A DNA stretch of 64,000 nt. Source: Trogon surrucura. Its lineage: Eukaryota; Chordata; Aves; Trogoniformes; Trogonidae. The translations under genes were made by a program, and so were the position numbers. This document shows, piece by piece, positions 26,739 through 37,400 of the stretch (its first letter is position 1; each line of letters begins with the position of its first letter). The notes under the pieces were generated by a model. The model had not been told where the DNA came from. It ran no database searches and worked only from the letters and a program-made list of their open reading frames with translations. The DNA lies in contig CM036622.1 of the NCBI GenBank assembly GCA_020746105.1, forward strand, positions 11,518,487 to 11,582,486, given 5' to 3'.

Positions 26739-27860
26739 AGAATCATAGAACAGTTTCTGTTGGAAGAGACTTTCAAGATCATCGAGTCCAACCTTTGCCC
26801 CAGCCCTATCAACACCACTAAACCATGTCCCTCAGCACAACATCCATCCTTCTCTTAAACACCTCCTGGAACGGTGACTCAACCACCTCCCTGGGCAGCC
26901 TGTTCCAATGCCCAACAACTTTCTCCATACAGAAATTCTTCCTGATATCTAACCTGAATGACCCCTGGCACAACTTATGGCCATTTCCCCTCATCCTATC
27001 ACTCACCACTAGGGAGAACAGGCCAACCCCAGCCTCTCTACAACCTCCTGTCAGGTAGTTGTAGAGAACAATAAGGTCTCCCTTCAATCTCCTCAGGGCT
27101 GAACAGCCCCAGATCCCTCAGCCATTCCTCATATGACATATGTTCCAAATCCTTTACCAGCTTGGCAGCCGCCTCTGTACCCTCTGCAGCACCTCCATGT
27201 CCCTCTTGTAGTGAGGGGCCCAAAACTGGACACAGGACTCGAGGTGAGGCCTCCCCGAAGCCGAGTACTGGGGCACGATCACCTCCCTGCTCTTGCTGAC
27301 AACACCATTCCTGACCCAGGCCAGGATGCCGTTGGCCTTCTTGTCCCCCTGGGCACGCTGCTGGCTCACGTTCAGCCGGCTGGCCATCAACACCCCCAGG
27401 TCCCTCTCTGCCTGGCAGCTCTCCAGCCACTCCTCCCCAAGCCTGTCGCGCTGCCGGGGGTTGTTGTGGCCGAAGTGCAGGACCCAGCATCTGGCCTTAG
27501 TGAATTTCATGGAGTTGGCCTTGGCCCAGTGATCCAGCCTGTCCAGATACCTCCGGAGAGCCTCCGTACCCTCAAGCAGATCGACACTTCCATCCAGTTT
27601 GGTGTCATCTGCAAACTTACTGAGGGTGCACTCCATCCCCTGGTCCAAATCATTGATGAAGATGTTAAACAGGAACAGCCCCAGCACCGAGCCCTGGGGG
27701 ACACCACTCATGACCAGCCACCAACTGGATTTAACTCCACTGACCACAACTCTTTGGACTCAGCCATCTGACCGGTCTTTTGCCCAGCAAAGCGTATCCC
27801 CACCTAAGGCAGGAGCAGTCAGTTTCTCTAAGAGAATGCTGTGGGGAACAGTGTCATGGC
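26739..27860 (-). mobile_element. CR1 LINE, 5'-truncated, inverted partner of the 24-kb copy
   Basis: About 1.1 kb of minus-strand CR1. It begins at the AATCATAGAACAG tail and reaches further 5' than its partner, into the reverse-transcriptase core. A 197-codon frame (27154-27747) includes [10 protein letters not shown] and the intact catalytic box FADDTKL. The frame breaks near 27171 through a one-base length difference, at the edge of the tract shared with the 24-kb copy. A six-base deletion lies further on, near 27090. The remaining C-terminal coding continues in another frame (26818-27087). Confidence 0.92.
27172..27490 (-). repeat. Perfect 319-bp inverted repeat, right arm
   Basis: This is the reverse complement of 24066-24384 without a mismatch. 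A spacer of 2,787 bp separates the arms. Outside the arms the same two CR1 elements differ at about 9 of 95 positions on one side. On the other side they differ more heavily and carry indels. Confidence 0.93.
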
Positions 27861-30586
27861 AACGTGGCAAACTAGGAGTCCTTACACACGCAGTGACCGC
27901 ATCCAGGGGTCTTCTGGGCACTGACTGTTCCCCTATTCCTGTTTCAAGCAGACTTATCACCTGTTTCTCCTGCCAACCCAGTAACAAATTTAACAAATAT
28001 TGTTGGTTCGCTCCTAAGTTTCTTGCACAGGCAAGATTACCATTCTCCAATCTTTAGCCAAAGACAGAGTAACAGAAAACAAAGCATTAACTTGGCCTCT
28101 GAAACAAGGCTCAAAGTTAAGAACAGATTTTTTTATTATTGTCTGCACCTACTGGATAAACTAACACCACCACTAAGGTTTGCTTTCAGATTCTCTTCTT
28201 GGGATTAAAGCCATGACACGGACTCCCACCAATATTCCTCTGAAGTTACATTACTGCCAGCTAAACTTGTCATATCGACAATCAGTTTAGGTAATTCACA
28301 TGAGCACCAATACCTAGAGCAGTTCTTTCTCGGAAACCATATGTGAATTCATTTTTTCCTCAAACAAGAGACTATGGTGTTCTAAGAACATGTAGTAAAA
28401 TATCACAACTGGCATAAACTAATCATTCAAATCCAAGAGTCGCGTGCAAAGTACAACAATGCTGCTCTTTGTGCTGAATGAAGAAGACTGATCTCAGAGA
28501 AGAGAAAGTGCTTTTTTGTGTGCATGAAATAAAAACGTTCCTGGTACCCACAGTCACGACACTTCTCACCCTGGGCTTCCAGGGAAATGCTCGTTGGCAG
28601 CATCCCATCTGACGTACAGGACACAGATGCCAACCAAAGATCCTCAGAATAACTAAACTGAAACCTCCGACAGCTACACTTCAACAGGAGCCTGGCACAC
28701 GCCTGAATGTGCAAGAAAATGCAGTCTGTGGATGTACCTGGGTATTAGCCCAAAAGCAAAGCAAGAAGCCAAATAAAAAGTGCAAGACACACACTGCTAA
28801 CAGAAAACGGAAATATCTAAAAGGACTACCTAGCTTACAAAGTATGGACCTTAGAAAGGTTTGCTGCTTCAACATCAGTGGTCATCAGCAGTCGAATGAA
28901 AGTACCAACTCAGCTCTTTGGTCACGGTGCTGATAAGGAACAGAACTGAATACGAGAAAGGCTGAAATATAGGTATGTCCGTTGCCAGTTCTCCCAGTAA
29001 GTCATAAAGAATCAGCAGCTGGTTAAGGTGATAAGACAAATGAAAATTACAAGATTGCTTTCTACGTAGAATTAAAAAAAAGTAAAAATAAAACGAACAA
29101 GACCTTCAGAATATACAGTTCGAAGAGCTGAAACATTGTAAAGGGCAGAAAAGCAGGAAAAAAGGCAAATTAAGTCAGGCATTATTTATGTTTACGTGTA
29201 CATTAGATCCCCTCATTGCAATTGAGAGTGCTTTTTGAATTGTACCAAAATCCCAGCTAGCTGCTTCCTCTATAACCAGGCAAGAACAAGAATAGCAGCT
29301 CATAAGAAAGAGAGGGGAGAGGATGGGAGGGAAAGAAAGGAGGGGAGGAAAAAAAAAAAACAAAAAAAACCACTTTTAACCTGCACCTGGGGGAATCGAG
29401 TCTGAGAATCTTAATTGACTCAATTAAACCTGCAGAGAACAGAGATACTGTAAATACTAGAACTGGCTTGGAAAAAGGAAGGGAAAAACCCTCCAAGGCA
29501 AAACATTTTTTTATTCTATGATCTCCGCTCTGCCATGCAATTCAGAAGACAGAGGTTTGCCCTAGGGCTATATTAGGGGTTACGCTTTGTGGTTTATAAT
29601 TTTGATATGCCATTTCTGAGGTTTCTCGGGATATCTCATGAGAGAGCAGGATTACAGAGTATGATAGAAACACTTGTTCTATTACAGAAGAGTTCAAATC
29701 CGGGGAAGAACCTGTTACATTACACTCAACTGTCAATCCGACTGCCTATTTCTTCCTGTAAAGGAGACACAAGCAAGCAGAGCCTTCACCTCATTTTTTT
29801 AAGCTATTAAACAGCTTCACAACATATAAATGGAAAACCACACAATGGCTTTCTCCTCAGGGTATCATCAGTGAAACTAAAAAATTGGGAATTAGGAGTG
29901 GGGTGGTAGTATCAGTTTTTACAGCAGTACCACAGCTACACAAACCCTACCCTGCAACGCTTGTACGTGGCCTCCTGACCCAGTATTCGAGACAGAAACA
30001 CTTCACATGAAACGGTGTCACAGCCACCGCAGAGAGCAAGCAGCAATGGATACAGCAATCTCATTATAAAGTGCATCCTTGCCCCCATGCATTAGCTGGG
30101 GAATTTAAGAATTTCAGCTCCAGAAATGTCCACTAAAGCCACAACAGAGCATATGAATACTCTAATAAATATTGCAAGTGTCAGTCCACTCAGCAACAGA
30201 ATGAAAGACCTGAGTTTAAAGGAAGGGGTTTAAAACCCGTGTGTAGTTTATGAACTGCACAGTGAAAGTTTAGCCTCAAAAAACCCCACGATCTAAACCA
30301 GATGTTGGCTTCGTGACACTCGATTTAGGATAAATTGGTTTAGTATTTATACCTAGCACAGGCCCTGGAATGACTGAGACAAAGGCAAAACACAACGAAC
30401 ATCCTGAATAAAGAAGTTACACGCTCCCAGTTCGTTTGGAAAGCAAAGGTGATAAACCTCGCAGCGCCTTCACGATGTTTCCCTTCACCTGCCGCATCAC
30501 GAACTACAAAACCACGAGAGAAAAACCCGAAAAAACCCCACAACCCACCCCAAACTATTACCAACACCACCTAAACGCTGCCTTAC
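27861..30586. other. Non-coding stretch left of the CpG island
   Basis: Unique-looking sequence with the homopurine tract at 29304-29360. No repeats of a known family and no convincing exons are seen. Confidence 0.5.
29304..29360. repeat. Homopurine tract
   Basis: About 57 bases of only A and G with one T (near 29324), ending in an A run. Such mirror-like purine tracts can form triplex DNA. Confidence 0.75.
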
Positions 30587-30851
30587 CCTCCTCCCCTCCC
30601 CGGGCCGGGTGGGCGGGGGCGCTTTCCCGCCGCCGCCACACGGGGGCGCGCTCCGCCCGCGCCGCCACCGCCGCGCCCGGGAACGGCGCCGCCGCCGAGG
30701 AGCGGCCGAGAGGGTGAGGGCAGAGGTGACCGTGGCCATCGCGACATAGAGGGTTCCAGGCTCGCTGCTGCCCCGAGGAGCGGCGAACGAGCCGAGCCAC
30801 GTCTGAATTTCTCGGCTGTCGGCGTCGTTCGCCAGCGCTGCTTCTGCTCAA
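30587..30851 (-). other. Candidate first exon in the 30.6-kb CpG island
   Basis: Inside the CpG island the minus strand carries a donor (GGAGGAGG followed by GTAAGG) with its exon end at 30587. All three frames remain open for a long way upstream because the DNA is so GC-rich, so an open frame here is weak evidence of coding. Candidate starts include ATG at 30851, giving a frame that leaves phase 1 at the donor, and ATG around 30739, giving an arginine-rich frame that leaves phase 0. The first would join in frame to the candidate exon at 13995-14144, which would make this an alternative promoter. A non-coding first exon is equally possible. Confidence 0.25.
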
Positions 30852-31135
30852 CCGCCTGGCAGCGCTGGGTTAGACCCAGGGCAGGCGTTTGGCTCTTGCT
30901 GCCGGCCACGGCTCCTCTCAAGACACCAAGTGAGATTTAGGCTTTGGCAACAGCAGGGGGAAACAAAGTTCAATGGTCTATGTTTCAGGCTGAAAAGTAA
31001 TAACGCAGCGAATCAAAGAGGTGGGAGCCGAGAACTTGTGATCCAGCTCCGTCTCTGCAGAGGGGCAGCTGGGCACGGCGACGCACGCGGGCACACGCAG
31101 CGTCCAGAGGGGAGCCGCACCCTTTCGTACCTCTG
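30590..31135. promoter_or_regulatory. CpG island, possible bidirectional promoter
   Basis: GC content and CpG density rise abruptly from the AT-rich background at about 30590. They are extreme to about 30850, with runs of GCCGCC and GGCGGC, then decline to about 31130. Splice-donor-like sites point outward on both sides: GTAAGG on the minus strand next to 30587 and GTGAGG on the plus strand at about 30714. Such islands usually mark transcription start sites in vertebrates. It lies within the intron proposed between the candidate exons at 45.2 and 14.1 kb. A CTCF-like CCACACGGGGGCGC at about 30636 matches the core motif with two mismatches. Confidence 0.6.
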
Positions 31136-32101
31136 GAGGAAACCCAACGTGACGATGTTGTCCACAAGAACACCAGTTTGCTGCCACAGCATTTTAGTTT
31201 TAGTTCAGCACCCTACTAAGCCACTGTGTCAGACCACTGATGTCAGGAGCAGACACAGGCAGACAAGCTTCTTCCTTGCTAAAACCCTCTGTTTTAAGCA
31301 CGTTTTGCCGTCAAAAGGCTTTACTCTCCATCCTCCTTCCCCACTTCCCCAAAAAAGTTCAGATGCTGCCAACGAAGCGTCAAGTGGCAGCTTTGGCGCC
31401 ACATGCCGCAGGGAGAGAATGCAGCTATGGATCAGTGCAGGCTCAGTAACGGAAGCTGTGAAGAAGAGTTTGTGTTACATTGTATTTAAAAGATTTAAAC
31501 ATCTCGCTGATAGAAAGCACAGGTACAGAAGCAGGAAGGCAGACTCTTCACCCCCCCACATTGAAGGGGGCCTGCATTTTTTCACACCCAGGGATAACAG
31601 GTGCCACAACTGCACTGAAATGTTGTTTCCAGCATAGCTGGGCTCACAGCTTTGCATGCTACTCACCGGGCACAGAGGGTCAGAAAAGAACAATGGAAAG
31701 TAATAAGAAAAGAATGGAGAAAATAGCCTGAGTGGGCTTCAGATCCCGACAATAATTTGAAGAAGTTTCTCACTTTTCAGTAGTGTCATCATAATTCTAA
31801 AGAGGATCAAGCCAGCTCTGCTTCAGCAAGTGGCTTACACTGGGTGCCTCATGTTTGCTTTGCTGGGCATTTGTATCACAACCAAGCCACACTGAAAAGC
31901 AAGGCATTGATGTTTAGGTGCAATTTGCAGTGACTTTTCTCAATGACAACCCAGATGAGTGCAGAACAATCAGAATAAAAGTAGCAACAAAGTCAGAGCA
32001 CTGATGAACCCCCTGTAGTTCACTCTGCTCCAGCTCACTTACACAGTTTTGCAACTCTTCTCACTTTCCCTACTCTCTGTGAGCGGCAGCAACACTGACC
32101 C
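31136..32101. other. Stretch between the CpG island and a young CR1
   Basis: Holds most of a 235-codon plus-strand frame (30930-31637) that begins inside the island. The predicted protein has no domain that I recognise; it could be chance or part of a non-coding RNA. Confidence 0.4.
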
Positions 32102-33680
32102 ATCACAGAATCACAGAATCACAGAATCACAGAATGTTAAAGGTTGGAAGGGACCTCAAAGATCATCTAGTCCAACCCCCCTGCCAGAGCAGGATCACCT
32201 ACACTAGAGCGCACAGGAACGCGTCCAGGCGGGTTTTGAATGTCTCAAGAGATGGAGATTCCACAACTTCCCTAGGCAGCCTGTTCCAGTGCTCAGTCAC
32301 CCTCACAGTGAAAAAGTTTTTCCTCATATTTTTCTGGAACCTCCTGTGTTCCAGCTTCCACCCATTGCCCCTTGTCCTGTCAGTGGACGCCGCTGAAAAG
32401 AGCCTGGCTCCATCCTCCTGACATTCCCCCTTGACATATTTATAAACATTGATGAGGTCACCCCTCAGCCTCCTCTTCTCCAAGCTAAAGAGATCCAGCT
32501 CCTTCAGCCTTTCCTCATAAGGGAGATGCTCCACTCCCTTCACCATCTTTGTGGCTCTACGCTGGACTCTCTCAAGCAGCTCCCTGTCCTTCTTGAACTG
32601 AGGGGCCCAGAACTGGACACAATATTCCAGATGCGGCCTCACCAGGGCAGAGTAGAGGGGCAGGAGGACCTCTCTTGACCTACTTGCTACTCCCCTTCTA
32701 ATACACCCCAGGATGCCATTGGCCTTCTTGGCCACGAGGGCACACTGCTGGCTCATGGTCATCCTGCTGTCCACTAGAACCCCCAGGTCCCTTTCCCCTG
32801 CACTGCTCTCCAGCAGGGCAGTCCCCAACCTATATTGGCACATGGGGTTATTTTTTCCCAAGTGCAAAACTCTACACTTGCCCTTATTAAACTTCATCAG
32901 ATTTCTCCCCGCCCAGCCCTCCAGCCTGTCCAGGTCTCTCTGAATGGCTGCACAGCCTTCTGGTGTGTCAACCACTCCCCCCAACTTCGTATCATCAGCA
33001 AACTTGCTGACAACATTCTCTAATCCCTCATCCAGATCGTTGATGAATATATTAAACAGCACCGGCCCAAGCACTGACCCCTGAGGGACCCCACTAGACA
33101 CAGGCATCCAGCCAGACTCGGCCCCATTGACCACAACCCTCTGGCTTCTTCCCTTCAACCAGTTCTCGACCCACCTCACTACTTGGTCATCCAGACCACA
33201 CTTCCTCAGTTTACCTATGAGGATGCTGTGGGAGACGGTGTCAAAGGCCTTGCTGATGTCCAGGTAGACCACGTCCACTGCATGGCCACCATCCATCCAC
33301 CTAGTTATGTCTTCGTAAAAGGCTATCAGGTTGGTCAAACATGACTTCCCCTTGGCAAAGCCATGCTGACTGCCCCTAATAACCTTCTTATCCTTGATAT
33401 GCCTAGAGACAGTGTCAAGGATAAGATGTTCCATCACCTTTCCAGGGATGGAGGTGAGGCTGACCGGTCTGTAGTTACTCGGGTCATCCTTCCTGCCCTT
33501 CTTATAGACTGGAGTGACATTCGCTTTCCTCCAGTCTTCAGGCACCTCACCTGTTACCCACGACTTACCAAAGATGATGGAGAGTGGCCTAGCAATGACT
33601 CCCGCCAGCTCCCTCAGCACCCGTGGGTGCATCCCATCAGGGCCCATGGATTTATGAATGTCCAGTTGGTTTTGTGTGTT
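32102..33680 (-). mobile_element. CR1 LINE, 5'-truncated, well preserved
   Basis: About 1.6 kb of minus-strand CR1 with the least decay in the window. The 3' end is four perfect ATCACAGA octamers (32102-32133), then the conserved 3' block with GGTTGGAAGGGACCTCAAAG. CR1 similarity stops near 33680, a usual 5' truncation. No clear target-site duplication is visible, which is normal for CR1. The body carries an unbroken reverse-transcriptase frame, described separately. It appears to be the youngest insertion here. Confidence 0.95.
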
Positions 33681-33743
33681 ACGAGATGTTTGAACAAACC
33701 AGAGCAGTAACGCAGAACTCAAGTATTTTCTGGCTCTATTCAT
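32199..33743 (-). CDS. CR1 ORF2 fragment: reverse transcriptase and C-terminal region, uninterrupted
   Basis: A 514-codon frame without stop or frameshift. Roughly the first 25 residues come from flanking DNA; CR1 similarity begins at about residue 25 with [11 protein letters not shown]. Reverse-transcriptase motifs appear in order: YRPVSLTS (residues 91-98), [11 protein letters not shown] (160-170), [11 protein letters not shown] (216-226) and the catalytic FADDTKL (248-254). The thumb and C-terminal region follows and ends at a stop 97 bp before the element's 3' end. The N-terminal endonuclease domain and the 5' promoter are absent, so it cannot be an autonomous element. In the family this enzyme copies the element's own RNA into a nicked chromosomal site. 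No function is expected now, although it could be transcribed from a neighbouring promoter. Confidence 0.9.
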   Translation of the reverse strand: MNRARKYLSSALLLWFVQTSRNTQNQLDIHKSMGPDGMHPRVLRELAGVIARPLSIIFGKSWVTGEVPEDWRKANVTPVYKKGRKDDPSNYRPVSLTSIPGKVMEHLILDTVSRHIKDKKVIRGSQHGFAKGKSCLTNLIAFYEDITRWMDGGHAVDVVYLDISKAFDTVSHSILIGKLRKCGLDDQVVRWVENWLKGRSQRVVVNGAESGWMPVSSGVPQGSVLGPVLFNIFINDLDEGLENVVSKFADDTKLGGVVDTPEGCAAIQRDLDRLEGWAGRNLMKFNKGKCRVLHLGKNNPMCQYRLGTALLESSAGERDLGVLVDSRMTMSQQCALVAKKANGILGCIRRGVASRSREVLLPLYSALVRPHLEYCVQFWAPQFKKDRELLERVQRRATKMVKGVEHLPYEERLKELDLFSLEKRRLRGDLINVYKYVKGECQEDGARLFSAASTDRTRGNGWKLEHRRFQKNMRKNFFTVRVTEHWNRLPREVVESPSLETFKTRLDAFLCALV

Positions 33744-34427
33744 ATATTAAAAGAAAAAAAAACATAATAAAAATCTGTATTCCCTTTGCTATCTGTCACA
33801 TTTAATTACTGAGGGATACCCCACTTTTATTGGAAAGCCTGTGCTACCCGCTAACATTTGGAGCTCAGCAGCAGCCCAGTTCCATACACGAGCAGCCTGA
33901 CTGAGGCAGCAAAGACAGCCCAGACGACGTTTCACTGTGATAACCCTCTGTCTGCAGGTGCAACGGGGACCAGAGAGGGCAACGCACTTCTGTTTGCTTT
34001 TGGGACTGTCATAGGTACTACAGACACCAACAAACCCGAGATCCGCTCAGCCTAAACAAACGTAAAGCCTGTTCAGGTAAGTAATCCTTAGGAAACTGCA
34101 GGTGTTGCTGTACTGCATGAACTTCATTTGCCAGAGCAAGCAGGCAGGACGTTTTGTGCCAGGCCACCACGACGTTGAGGAACACTGCGCAGCTTAGGAC
34201 AAGATCTGAAGAGGCTGGCTTCAAAGCACGGGAACTCCTTGGGCCTGGGATTTTGCTTTTGCCTTCAGAATCAGCAGAAAATGGCAGCCCCAGGCGCAGA
34301 CACCAAGAGGTCTGAGGGATACATTAAGGCAAGGGGTATAATACAGTAAAAAGATTATCTCAGCCAATTTAGGCAGCTGCTTAAGTTTGAATACACCACA
34401 ATAACCTTCCCTGAACTTGGTGTTCCC

Positions 34428-34490
34428 TTCGAGGGGGTTGGACTACATGAGTTCCCAAGGTCTCTTCCAGCCTGAAGGACTGAGTGATCT
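34428..34490 (+). mobile_element. CR1 LINE, short 3'-end fragment
   Basis: About 60 bp of diverged plus-strand CR1 3' end: GAGGGGGTTGGACTACATGA, then AAGGTCTCTTCCAGCCTGAA. There is no clean octamer tail. Confidence 0.7.
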
Positions 34491-37400
34491 TAATAACCTG
34501 TAACGATCCATGGGGACAGCTTCCAGCAGAGGCAGCTGATGCACTGCCCAACACCAGACAACAGGGCGCGCAGCCAACCCTCACAGGTTCCCAATCTCAT
34601 AATAAGCGCCTTAGGGTTTCGCTGTCCCTTTCCAGACACACCAGCTTAGCAGATAATTTTCTTGCCTTCAGAAGATCCAGAAGTTGGTTCCCAGAGGCAG
34701 CAAGAAACCAAGAGAGACGTCATCCTGGCTCTGAAACCTTGGACGCTATCAGCCTTGAAGGCGTCAGAAGTGGTATCTGTGCCAAACGCCCGAAGGTTAG
34801 AGGTCTGGCCCAGAGAAGGTGCAGAAACGCGGGTCGGGAGAGAAGACGCAGGCTGGCAAGATCCACCACCAGCTTCCTGGGTGCACTCTTTTGGCAGACG
34901 AGCTTTAAGTGCTGCTTTGGGATACCTGGCTAATCTTTTAGAATGGCTTTTTTCTGGGCTCAAGCAGGTTTTTTTTGAGAGTTAGTCCAGAAGTAAACAC
35001 CATCAAGTACAAGAGGGGATACCTTGACGGGACTTTGAAGCTTGAGGCCCCAGCCAGCTCTACTTCACAGGGAGTTCATACACATGTCACAGCTGGCAGT
35101 TTAGCAAATCCTTAAACATTTGAAAACCAACCCAAGGAGGGGGAGTTTATGGGGCCAGTTGCGGTCCAGAAAGTGATGGCGCCAACTCAGAAGACTCCTA
35201 CACATCTGAGACCGGGGTGTCCCTAAGTATCCACATACACAAGAATCAGACTTCCAAGTGAGAGCCGTTTTTCTACTGGACTGGAGATGGAAGGAGTCTG
35301 GACAACTGAATAGTTGAAATTTCATTGACACCAGAACTCTGCCAGCTCCAAGGCCAACTATTTCAGTTATCCTCTTTTCCAGTTCATGCAGGAGGCATAC
35401 AAGTAGTTGGTTCGATATACGCAGTGTTCGTTCTGTGCTGGGCCCAAAAAGAGCCGGGCAGAATGCAGAGAGCTTGGTTGGGCTTTCTGGCAGAATCCCA
35501 GGCCTGTGGCACAGCATCAAAGGCAGCAACTTACAGCTGCTGCTGCAGCCTGTGGACTATCCAGAACAGCCATACATCAATGCACAGTTGCTAAGGAAGA
35601 ACAACATGAGGATTCTCTACTCTACTATGGAAATGAAATGGAAAATTGTGGTTCGACATCCTTTTTCACCGTGTCCATTATGCTGTTGAAGTGGGCATGC
35701 CCCTCCATCTACCTAAACCTCCACACGTCATGAATGAAGTCCAATCCTAACATTCTAAGAGAAGTTACACAACTATGAAGAAAATTAATTCAACAATAAT
35801 TCTGTGGGGAAATAAAAAGACCCAAGAAAAGTGATCTCCAAGTACCAGCCAAAGCATGTGAAACCAGGTTAGAGGGAGCAGAAAATCCTGACTCACCATC
35901 ACACTAACAAAGCATTAGAAAGGTGAGGCAATACATTCACGAGATCATGTCAGACACAGTGCTGGGATCCAGTTCATTTCCACAGCCATGACCAGAAGAA
36001 AAACATTAAACAATCTCTTAGCACAGAGGTATGCAATGAAACACAGGGAGCAGCTGGTCCAGAATCCAGAAGGATATACAGAAGACAAGCTCCTGGATTA
36101 CACCTACCCCAGGGTGCAAACAAACCTTCTGCTCCTCAAGTGATTGTCATCGTCACCTGGACACTATACGAGGGCCTCCAGCCACAGAGTCATAAAGTCC
36201 CTCCCTCAAGCCCTGGGCACTGCCAAATGCATGTGTAGGTGTATACGAGCAGTGAATGAGCTGTGGTTTGCCGTTCACTCTCCCACATCACATTTCCGCC
36301 GTCCTTTCACATGCCAGGACCAAGGGTGCAACACAAGCACATCAGCGAGGCTGGAGGGACAGGAACCTGGTCCTCTCCACCAATGCAGCGGTGGGAGAAG
36401 GCAGCAGGAGCCTTCTGCATGAGAGAGCGGCCAGAGCTCCCAAAACAGGAGGTAATTGGAAAGGCTAACTTTTTGGCAACATGGGTATGAAAATACAATT
36501 CTGTCTCCCTTACACACACACTATGGAGTGTTTCACCTTTACAGTTTGCCTTCAGACAGCCTCAAACAGAAAATGGATATAAAAATACTGTTAAATAATC
36601 ATTTTCATAGCAGGCTGCCAAAATCACTCCCTTGGCAATACAGCAAGAGAATGACATAAGTAATGATTTAGCAAAATCAAGTTCAGCAACCAACTCAACC
36701 TCTTTGTTCTTCTAATAAAAGAAGTTCCGATTATAATTGGAGCTCCTACAAAGAAACAAATATAACGATGCTGACTTAATGTTATGTCATAACAAACATA
36801 CATGTCTATGCATTAAAACATAAGTTGGCAAAATACACTTTTGAATGAAGCTGGAAAAATTAAGTTTTATAGAATTTTAAGAATTGTTATGGAGCCAAAA
36901 CCAAATAAACATCAAAGTTTGAGTACAGCAATCACACGATGAACAGTATTTTGTGACATCAGAAAGAAAAACAGAACAAAAAACCTCCTCTTTCTGTCCC
37001 CTCCCCCTCCTTTTTTGAGCCTATTCTCACTACCTACCTACCATCAACCATTTTCAAGAACTGGTGCTGCCTTCTAAGGAAGAAACTGCACAGTCACAAC
37101 AAGCCCAAGCAGATTATTAAAAACTATCAAATGAACATCACTAGAACTGATATAATTTACTTCTCATCTCAACCACACTTGGAATTTCATCATTACAATG
37201 CAGCCTACCTTCAATATTCAGCCTTTGTCCTCTTCTATAAATTGAAGACCTTGGTCAAACACAACCTGCCTGTAGTATTGCCAGTGTATGTGAGAGCTTT
37301 GGAGAGGTCAGCTCTGACCAAGAGTCACCTACAAACTTCACTGAGATTTAAAGTTTTCTCTTTTACTTCAAGGTGCACAGAAAGGTTCATGAGGCTGAAT

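Noticed and set aside
35400-35420. B-box-like GGTTCGA considered as part of a tRNA gene or tRNA-derived SINE
   Set aside because: The trailing bases do not fit the B-box and no A-box or cloverleaf is present.
34980-35740. Possible endogenous retrovirus or other retroelement suggested by long overlapping frames
   Set aside because: I saw no long terminal repeats, no convincing primer-binding site and no recognisable gag or pol motif.
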